Source: an uncultured Jeotgalicoccus sp. (GTDB lineage Bacteria; Bacillota; Bacilli; Staphylococcales; Salinicoccaceae). From it: DNA of 10,530 nucleotides. The translations under genes were made by a program, and so were the position numbers. Positions within the stretch are counted from its first letter, which is position 1. Every line of letters starts with the position of its first letter. Location: positions 1 to 10,530 of the forward strand of contig CANRKV010000040.1 of the NCBI GenBank assembly GCA_947631305.1. The letters are read 5' to 3'. The notes under the pieces were generated by a model, which did not search any database, was not told the DNA's origin, and saw nothing but the letters and a program-made list of their open reading frames with translations. Positions 5,605-10,530 of this stretch are shown here, piece by piece.

Positions 5605-6957
5605 ATGGTTCAAAATTTAAATCAGCTTGTTCACAGTGTTACATACACTCTGCAGCAAAACGACAGCGAAGCATTCTTTCGGAATATTAAAGATTTACAA
5701 AAGTACGATTTAACACATATATTTACCAGGCTGTCCTCCAGTGAGCAGGAGATATTTCTGGAATTTATATCGATTTCTTTACTTGCGGATGTGCTGTCTG
5801 AACTCGATGGAGAAAACCAGCTCAAAATAATTAACATTCTGGATACGAGAAAAGCAGCATTAGCAGTGACAGAGATGAACAATGATGATCTCGTATCGCT
5901 GCTCAGCCAGCTGGACGAGGAAAAATCAAGGGAACTGATGTCATATCTGGATGAAGAACTTTCTGCAGATATTAAAAATTTGCTGGATTTCCCGCCGGAA
6001 ACTGCAGGCAGAATAATGAACAACAAAATGGTTTGGATAAATCAGACCTATACAGTTCGTGAGGCGGTTGATAAATTAAAACATTTTGCAGAACTCGCGG
6101 AGTATTTAAACTACCTTCACGTCATCGACAATGATAAAAAACTCGTTGGTGTTGTATCATACCGGGATTTACTGCTTGGGGATATACATCAAAAAATAGA
6201 GGATATTATGAACACTCGGATAGTAACCGTAGACGCACTTATGGATCAGGAAGAAGTGGCAAGAACCATTCAGCGCTATGATTTTGTAACAATTCCGGTT
6301 GTTGATGAAGAGTCGAAGCTTCTTGGCATTGTCACGGTAGATGATATTCTTGATGTCGTGTACCAGGAGGCTGAAGAAGATATTGAGAAGTTCTCTGCAT
6401 CGGGGAAAGCAATTGATTTTAATACCAGGCCTTTTACTGCAGCGAAAAGAAGGCTGTCGTGGTTAATACTGCTGCTGTTTATCGGTATTGTATCCGGAAG
6501 TATTATTGCAAGTTTTGAAGAAACACTGGAGCAGGTTGTCGCGCTGGCATTCTTTATGCCAATGGTAGCGGGAATGACGGGTAATACAGGGACGCAGTCG
6601 CTCGCGGTGGTCATTAGAGGACTGGCTAAAGAAAAAATAAATGCAAAACAGGTATTGAATCTCTTAATGAGGGAATTAAAGGTGGGAGTATACATTGGTT
6701 TGACATGCGGACTGCTTATATTTATCATTGCATATCTCTGGCAGGGAAGTGCGGTGTTAGGAGTTGTTATTGGTGTATCATTACTGTGTACTCTAATAAT
6801 AGGAACGCTTGCCGGGACAATCATACCGCTTATTTTGAACCATCTAAATGTTGATCCGGCAGTAGCTTCCGGGCCTTTAATTACAACAATTAATGATATA
6901 TTGTCATTATTAATTTATTTTGGGATTGCAACAGCATTTTTATCGTATTTAATGTGA
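5605..6957 (+). CDS. mgtE: Magnesium transporter MgtE
   Basis: This 450-residue protein has the full MgtE layout. An N-terminal superhelical domain spans about 1-130 and includes the family motif FPPETAGRIMN (129-139). Two CBS domains cover about 140-195 and 200-255. The EAEEDIEKF connecting (plug) helix is near 255-263, and five transmembrane helices lie between about 285 and 450. The pore signature is MPMVAGMTGNTGTQSLAVVIRGLA (318-341), and the last helix carries TTINDILSLLIYF with the conserved pore Asp431. Members are Mg2+-selective channels of the cytoplasmic membrane, gated by Mg2+ bound to the cytosolic domains. The ATG at 5605 has AAGGAG at 5589-5594 with 10 nt spacing; an in-frame TTG at 5596 is too close to that site. 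The gene is second in an operon and has no M-box leader. Confidence 0.95.
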   Translation: MVQNLNQLVHSVTYTLQQNDSEAFFRNIKDLQKYDLTHIFTRLSSSEQEIFLEFISISLLADVLSELDGENQLKIINILDTRKAALAVTEMNNDDLVSLLSQLDEEKSRELMSYLDEELSADIKNLLDFPPETAGRIMNNKMVWINQTYTVREAVDKLKHFAELAEYLNYLHVIDNDKKLVGVVSYRDLLLGDIHQKIEDIMNTRIVTVDALMDQEEVARTIQRYDFVTIPVVDEESKLLGIVTVDDILDVVYQEAEEDIEKFSASGKAIDFNTRPFTAAKRRLSWLILLLFIGIVSGSIIASFEETLEQVVALAFFMPMVAGMTGNTGTQSLAVVIRGLAKEKINAKQVLNLLMRELKVGVYIGLTCGLLIFIIAYLWQGSAVLGVVIGVSLLCTLIIGTLAGTIIPLILNHLNVDPAVASGPLITTINDILSLLIYFGIATAFLSYLM

Positions 6958-6989
6958 AAAAACCGAAGAGATATCTCTTCGGATTTTTA
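6957..6989. terminator. Bidirectional terminator between mgtE and the S66 peptidase gene
   Basis: CCGAAGAG (6963-6970) pairs with CTCTTCGG (6975-6982) around ATAT, in a perfect palindrome with an A-run on the left and TTTTT on the right. It serves both convergent genes. The peptidase stop codon (6987-6989) lies at the right edge. Confidence 0.93.
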
Positions 6990-8018
6990 GTTTGTCACGG
7001 CACTTTCCAATATTTTAAAGGTAAGATTACCGGTATCTATTTCAGCTTCAAGACCATATGGAATAATGCATTTCGGTTCATTATGACCGAAGCTTGCGTT
7101 ATATAGGACCGGCAGGTCGCTGCGTCCTGCTTCGGTGAGTATACGACGCCATGCCTCTTTGTATTCAGTGTAAAAGCGTCCATCCTGAGGGCGTCCGATA
7201 ACAATACCGTTAATATGCTCAAATATACCGATAACAGACATGGCACGCAAATAATCTTCAAATATTTCCGGATCAAGATAGCATTCCGATGTTTCAAAGA
7301 ACAGTATGGCATCTTCAAAATTGCTTATTTCAGGGAAGTACTGTGTGCCGCGGAGATTATTAAAGACTTCCAGACATCCGCCGATTAAATGACCACGGCC
7401 TTTTCCGGTACCTCCAATACTTTCATAGCCGGGATTTTTTACTAAAGGTCGTTCGGTATTTTTATTTTCGGAATCCCAGCGGAGTCCGATTTTTCTAATA
7501 TGCGGAGAAGTAGTGATTTCACCGATAGGTTCCGCTGAAAACCATGTTCTCTTAATTGAGTCCACAGTATATTCGTCCATTGCGATATTTTCAGCAAAAT
7601 CGGTTAGCAGAGCAGGGCCGTAGCTGGTCGATATGCCGTATTTGTAAAAGAATAAATGATTCGTTGTCGTATCGGAATAGCCTGTGAATATCTTCGGGTT
7701 ATTTTTAAGTGCAGCAGTGTCTACAAACGGCAGTATACGAACTGTTTCATTGCCGCCGATTGCACAGATAATTGCCTTAACAGAATCATCCCGTAAAGAG
7801 TTATTTAAATCCTCTGCTCTTTTCTCAGGGTGGTTATAAACATAATCAAGACCTTTCAAAGCATGGGCCATTACTTTCACTTTTAAGCCGAAAACACTCT
7901 CCAGCCGTTTGATTCCCTGTTCAGTTCTCCATCGTATTTCTTCTTCACCTGCGAGTCCGCTCGATAATGATACGAGAGCAACCGTATCACCGCGTTGTAA
8001 TTTCCCGGGTTTAATCAT
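6987..8018 (-). CDS. S66 family peptidase, LD-carboxypeptidase/MccF-like
   Basis: The 343-residue product has the S66 serine-peptidase signature: IFTGYSDTT with nucleophile Ser115, ILFFETSE with Glu242, and SFGHNEPK with His312. The order Ser-Glu-His and the GGN motif (88-90) are typical of the family. Its length, the long central segment with Trp181 and the GHLIGGCLEVFNNLRGT region (209-225) resemble MccF, which inactivates microcin C7-type peptide-nucleotides, rather than the shorter LdcA that trims tetrapeptides in peptidoglycan recycling. No signal peptide is present, so it is cytoplasmic. The start is the ATG at 8018, with GGAGG (8030-8026) 7 nt before it; an upstream ATG at 8099 would precede the promoter -10. 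Murein recycling and antibiotic detoxification both remain possible. Confidence 0.9.
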   Translation of the reverse strand: MIKPGKLQRGDTVALVSLSSGLAGEEEIRWRTEQGIKRLESVFGLKVKVMAHALKGLDYVYNHPEKRAEDLNNSLRDDSVKAIICAIGGNETVRILPFVDTAALKNNPKIFTGYSDTTTNHLFFYKYGISTSYGPALLTDFAENIAMDEYTVDSIKRTWFSAEPIGEITTSPHIRKIGLRWDSENKNTERPLVKNPGYESIGGTGKGRGHLIGGCLEVFNNLRGTQYFPEISNFEDAILFFETSECYLDPEIFEDYLRAMSVIGIFEHINGIVIGRPQDGRFYTEYKEAWRRILTEAGRSDLPVLYNASFGHNEPKCIIPYGLEAEIDTGNLTFKILESAVTN

Positions 8019-8045
8019 AAGACCGCCTCCAATGTAATTTCTCAC

Positions 8046-8051
8046 AGTATA
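8046..8051 (-). promoter_or_regulatory. -10 box of the S66 peptidase promoter
   Basis: TATACT on the minus strand (8051-8046) lies 27 nt before the ATG at 8018 and would start transcription near 8040. No convincing -35 is seen at 17 nt; GTAACT at 18 nt matches three of six. The near-symmetric GTAATTAGTTAC (8064-8075) overlaps the -35 area. Confidence 0.45.
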
Positions 8052-8088
8052 ACAAAGAAAAAAGTAATTAGTTACAAAATATATCAGT

Positions 8089-8117
8089 TTGCTATTCATG
8101 CTCTTAAATTTTATACT
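8089..8117 (+). promoter_or_regulatory. Promoter of the acidic lipoprotein gene
   Basis: The elements are -35 TTGCTA (8089-8094), a 17-nt spacer and -10 TATACT (8112-8117), with a transcription start near 8124 and a leader of about 33 nt. It points away from the S66 peptidase promoter. Confidence 0.6.
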
Positions 8118-8156
8118 TAAGAAAATGTTACGAAATTGTGAATGGAGTGAATGAGA

Positions 8157-8930
8157 ATGAGAAAGCTTAAATTATTATCCGTATTATTTTTTAGTTCTTT
8201 TATATTGAGCGCGTGCAGTGACCCTTTTAATGAGCTTGCTGATGAAATTAACGGCTGGCTGGGTTCAGACAGCACGAACACAAGTGAAGAAATTACTGAT
8301 CCTGAAAATGAAGAAACTGAAACAAACACCGAAAGTGATACCGAAACAGGCACTGATACTGCTGGTGACACTGAAGAAATTGAAAATCTGGACTACAGTC
8401 ACTTAATGAATCAAGGCGAGGCGGTTACAGTCGATGAAGGTGTGCATGAAGTCGGTAAAGATATTGAGCCTGGCCGCTATGTCATTACAGCAGATTCAGG
8501 CTACGGAAATATATATGTTAAGAACGAAGAAAATCGTGGCGGATTCAGTGAAACTTTAGCAGGAGAGTCAGACAGTCGTGAAGGTCAGGCAACTAAAATT
8601 GTTGGATTTCTTGACGAAGGATATTCAGTTGAGATAACCAATTTTGAGAACGTGAATTTTACTCCGTATGAAACGGTGTCCGTGGAAACTATTTTCCCTG
8701 GTCAGTGGGTAGCCGGTGAAGATTTCCCTGCAGGTGTATACGATGTCAGTCTGCCTGAAACTGAAGAAACAGGTTCACTCGAAGTGTCGGCACATCCTGA
8801 ATATAATAAATCGCGACATACACTGGGCAGCGCAGAATATGGCGGGATGACTGAATTTACGATGTCATTTGAAGACGGTGATATTGTGAATTTGAGATAT
8901 ATGCCGGAGATAACATTAACTGAAAGATAG
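8157..8930 (+). CDS. Lipoprotein with acidic linker and two related C-terminal beta-type domains
   Basis: The 257-residue product has a lipoprotein signal (MRKLKLLSVLFFSSFILSAC) with lipobox LSAC and acylated Cys20. A Thr/Glu/Asp-rich linker of low complexity covers about 39-76. Two related domains follow, at about 97-171 and 182-254. Each opens with a Gly-x-Asp-x-x-x-Gly-x-Tyr motif (VGKDIEPGRYVI and AGEDFPAGVYDV) and ends with a Phe-x-x-Gly-x-x-Val/Ile motif (FLDEGYSVEI and FEDGDIVNL). Domains of this form occur in many secreted proteins of Bacilli with no assigned role. The ATG at 8157 is preferred because GGAG (8144-8147) lies 9 nt before it; the ATG at 8151 is only 3 nt away. The gene is monocistronic, with its own promoter and terminator. 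Function is unknown; cell-surface anchoring is inferred from the signal. Confidence 0.8.
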   Translation: MRKLKLLSVLFFSSFILSACSDPFNELADEINGWLGSDSTNTSEEITDPENEETETNTESDTETGTDTAGDTEEIENLDYSHLMNQGEAVTVDEGVHEVGKDIEPGRYVITADSGYGNIYVKNEENRGGFSETLAGESDSREGQATKIVGFLDEGYSVEITNFENVNFTPYETVSVETIFPGQWVAGEDFPAGVYDVSLPETEETGSLEVSAHPEYNKSRHTLGSAEYGGMTEFTMSFEDGDIVNLRYMPEITLTER

Positions 8931-8957
8931 TGCGTTATAATAGCGTTCTTAATACTG

Positions 8958-8996
8958 AAAAACAAGGAATAACGCCATGCGTTACTCCTTGTTTTA
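8958..8996. terminator. Bidirectional terminator between the lipoprotein and the diaminopropionate lyase genes
   Basis: Positions 8959-8975 (AAAACAAGGA-A-TAACGC) pair with 8979-8995 (GCGTTA-C-TCCTTGTTTT) around CAT, with one A-C mismatch. T-runs lie at both outer ends according to strand. It lies 45 nt beyond the stop codon of the minus-strand gene. Confidence 0.85.
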
Positions 8997-9040
8997 TGTT
9001 TGTTATTAAGTGGTTTTAAAAGTAACGAATAGCGTTCCTT

Positions 9041-10228
9041 TTAATTTGTTGCATTATAATCGTTCATTACTCTTTGGTAATTTTCCGGGTCTGTATCTCC
9101 CTCGGTATTTATCAGCAGAACACGTGATGTTTCATTTAATTTAAGTTGTTCTTTCATAGTTTTTAATTCACTGTTTGTCATGATTTCATGCAAAGCCCCG
9201 GTTGTCACACTGCCGGATTCCCCAGAAATAATTTTCATATCGTTGCCAGTCGGACGACCAAGTATTCTCATGCCTTTCGCACTGATATCATCACTGCAAT
9301 GTATAAAAGCTTCTGCAGTATCTTTTAAAATACTCCAGCCTTGTGTGCTCGGTTCCCCGCATGATAATCCTGCCATCATCGTTTCAAGATTTCCATCGAC
9401 AGTCTGCGGATTACCACTCTCATGTACTGCAGATTTATATAAGCATGCTGCTTTATCCGGTTCGACGATAACTATTTTAATATCGGTATTATCCATAGAC
9501 TGAATTAGTGATGCGGCTATGGAGCCGGCGAATGAGCCAACACCTGCCTGCAGAAAAACGTGAGTCAGTTCATTAAAGTCATCTTTAAGCTGAGCGTTGA
9601 TTTCTGAAATAATCGCTGAATAACCCTGCATAATTTTAAGCGGTATATTTTCATAACCGTCCCATGAAGTATCCTGCATAACCGGCCAGTTATTTTCATA
9701 CGCTATATTGCTTGCATAACGGACGGTATCATCGTAATTCAAATCGGTAACAGTGACTTCCCCGCCTAATTCTTCAATTGCTTCAACGCGGGAGCTGCTC
9801 GTATTTTTAGGCATGAAAACAAGTGACCGCTGATTAAGCAGTTGTGCAGCCCATGCAATTCCCTTACCGTGATTCCCGTCAGTCGCGGTTACGAAAGTTT
9901 CGGGTGCTTTGTCATGCAGCTGATTAAGCAGCTCTTCGAAAGTAGAAAATTCAATGCTGTGACGTTCTTTTAAATACGCTGCAGCAGCATAAATACCGCC
10001 CAGTCCTTTAAATGCATTTAAACCAAAACGATGTGATTCGTCTTTAACATAAACTTTGTCAATGCCTGTACTGCTGCTGAAGTCATTTAAACTATAAAGC
10101 GGTGTTTCTTTATATCCGGGTACTGTTTTGTGGAAAGTTAAAATTTCACTCAGTGCAGCAGCAGAGAAGCTGTTAAAAAGCGGATTTTCAAAAGAAGTAT
10201 TTTTAAAAATATTACTGGTAACCTTCAT
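9041..10228 (-). CDS. Diaminopropionate ammonia-lyase
   Basis: This 395-residue fold-type II PLP enzyme has the lyase-specific motif RFGLNAFKGLGG (67-78), with Lys74 forming the PLP Schiff base. TATDGNHGKG (114-123) binds the cofactor/substrate and carries Asp117, QDTSWDGY (185-192) carries Asp186, and QAGVGSFAGS (227-236) is the phosphate-binding glycine loop. Lys74, Asp117 and Asp186 have the same spacing as the catalytic Lys77, Asp120 and Asp189 of the E. coli enzyme YgeX. The reaction converts 2,3-diaminopropionate to pyruvate and two ammonia, in the cytoplasm. The start ATG at 10228 has a perfect AAGGAGG with 7 nt spacing. It lies downstream of tdk on the same strand but behind the tdk terminator. 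Threonine dehydratase is less likely because of the motif at Lys74. Confidence 0.92.
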   Translation of the reverse strand: MKVTSNIFKNTSFENPLFNSFSAAALSEILTFHKTVPGYKETPLYSLNDFSSSTGIDKVYVKDESHRFGLNAFKGLGGIYAAAAYLKERHSIEFSTFEELLNQLHDKAPETFVTATDGNHGKGIAWAAQLLNQRSLVFMPKNTSSSRVEAIEELGGEVTVTDLNYDDTVRYASNIAYENNWPVMQDTSWDGYENIPLKIMQGYSAIISEINAQLKDDFNELTHVFLQAGVGSFAGSIAASLIQSMDNTDIKIVIVEPDKAACLYKSAVHESGNPQTVDGNLETMMAGLSCGEPSTQGWSILKDTAEAFIHCSDDISAKGMRILGRPTGNDMKIISGESGSVTTGALHEIMTNSELKTMKEQLKLNETSRVLLINTEGDTDPENYQRVMNDYNATN

Positions 10229-10252
10229 AAATATCCTCCTTGTAAAAAAATT

Positions 10253-10268
10253 AGTTTCACGGGAAACA
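10253..10268. promoter_or_regulatory. parS-like 16-mer / inverted repeat upstream of the diaminopropionate lyase
   Basis: AGTTTCACGGGAAACA differs from the Bacillus parS sequence TGTTTCACGTGAAACA at two of 16 positions (first base, and the tenth, T to G). It is also an inverted repeat GTTTC-ACGG-GAAAC that lies 24 nt before the lyase ATG. It may be a weak ParB-binding site, an operator for the lyase gene, or chance. I cannot decide from sequence. Confidence 0.35.
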
Positions 10269-10278
10269 TTCAGGTTCT

Positions 10279-10311
10279 AAAAAACACAGAAACCGTAAGA
10301 GATTCCTGTGT
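10279..10311 (-). terminator. Terminator of tdk
   Basis: On the minus strand ACACAGGAATC (10311-10301) pairs with GGTTTCTGTGT (10294-10284) over 11 bp, with two G-T wobbles and the loop TCTTAC, followed by TTTTT (down to 10279). It lies 19 nt after the tdk stop codon. Confidence 0.85.
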
Positions 10312-10332
10312 CAGTTGTTATATATAAGTCTA

Positions 10333-10530
10333 CTATACCAGTTCCAGCCGTTCTTTATAGCATTTGCGGCATACGGGAACATATTCCTCGTCGCCGATCT
10401 GAATAGATTCTCCGACATTAATCGGAACGCCGTTACGCAGTCTCATATTAAGCGTCGCTTTTTTATTGCAGTATTGGCAAACTGTCTTCAGTTCATCGAT
10501 AGCATCAGCAAGTTCCAGTAAGATCCGGCT
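10333..10530 (-). CDS. tdk: Thymidine kinase, C-terminal part
   Basis: Sixty-five residues are visible, ending in a TAG stop (10335-10333) with a second in-frame TAG right after it. They match the C-terminal end of type II (TK1-like) thymidine kinase. LADAIDELKTVCQYCNKKAT leads into the first zinc-binding pair (C-x2-C), the lasso segment with the pattern LRNGVPINVGESIQIGDEEYVPVC follows, and CRKC is the second pair, so all four zinc-ligand cysteines are present. The enzyme phosphorylates thymidine to dTMP in the nucleotide salvage pathway in the cytoplasm. The kinase core, P-loop and start lie beyond the window edge. In Bacilli tdk normally lies next to rpmE and prfA, which would be expected to the right of this window. 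Confidence 0.95.
   Translation of the reverse strand, partial: SRILLELADAIDELKTVCQYCNKKATLNMRLRNGVPINVGESIQIGDEEYVPVCRKCYKERLELV

Noticed and set aside
6276..6824. A 182-codon minus-strand open frame inside mgtE
   Set aside because: It is a composition shadow of mgtE's coding strand, with no start signals and a Ser/Thr/Pro-rich nonsense-like product.
8019..8099. A longer N-terminus for the S66 peptidase starting at 8099
   Set aside because: The extension covers the probable promoter -10 and the GGAGG site; the product would gain residues not found in the family.
9041..10228. Threonine dehydratase or cysteine synthase instead of diaminopropionate lyase
   Set aside because: The RFGLNAFKGLGG motif and the spacing of Lys74, Asp117 and Asp186 are specific to diaminopropionate ammonia-lyase.
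1..10530. CRISPR arrays, insertion sequences, phage genes, tRNA or rRNA
   Set aside because: I looked for spaced repeats, transposase-like frames, terminal inverted repeats and conserved RNA segments on both strands and found none.

Overview
The window is an ordinary-looking chromosomal stretch from a low-GC Gram-positive bacterium of the Bacilli, most likely in the Staphylococcaceae (Jeotgalicoccus- or Salinicoccus-like). This is an inference. The grounds are AT-rich DNA, strong AGGAGG-type ribosome binding sites, SigA-like promoters, lipobox lipoproteins, a CcpA-type cre site, and a thymidine kinase whose gene in Bacilli usually lies beside prfA. Several exported proteins are very acidic, which would fit a salt-tolerant host. 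No insertion sequence, phage gene, CRISPR array, rRNA or tRNA is visible.

Layout from left to right: (1) The last codons of a probable alpha/beta-hydrolase (+) converge with a four-helix DUF2798 membrane protein (-) at a shared terminator. (2) Two tandem class-I glutamine-amidotransferase-like hydrolases (peptidase C26, PuuD type) follow, then a family-5 peptide/glutathione-type solute-binding lipoprotein with its own strong promoter and a consensus cre site just after the start of transcription. (3) A PAP2 phosphatase (-) diverges from an operon (+) of an unusual HTH-DUF1232 protein and the magnesium channel MgtE; the two facing -35 boxes form a short palindrome. (4) A MccF-like S66 peptidase (-) converges with mgtE and diverges from an acidic two-repeat lipoprotein (+). 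(5) 2,3-diaminopropionate ammonia-lyase (-) and the 3' end of tdk (-) close the window.

Functional reading: the left-central part looks like nutrient scavenging. A carbon-regulated binding protein for small peptides or glutathione lies next to two enzymes that cut gamma-glutamyl amide bonds. The diaminopropionate lyase (releasing pyruvate and ammonia) and the S66 peptidase (cell-wall peptide or peptide-nucleotide hydrolysis) could be further amino-compound recycling or detoxification functions, but each has its own transcription unit, so no single pathway is shown. The HTH-DUF1232/MgtE operon is the most unusual pairing.

Five of the six terminators are clean hairpins ending or overlapping the stop codons of their genes, and most intergenic regions carry a recognisable promoter. 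Four short palindromes lie on or next to promoters and are the main unexplained signals, together with a parS-like 16-mer near the right end. I see no clear evidence of a wholly new system.
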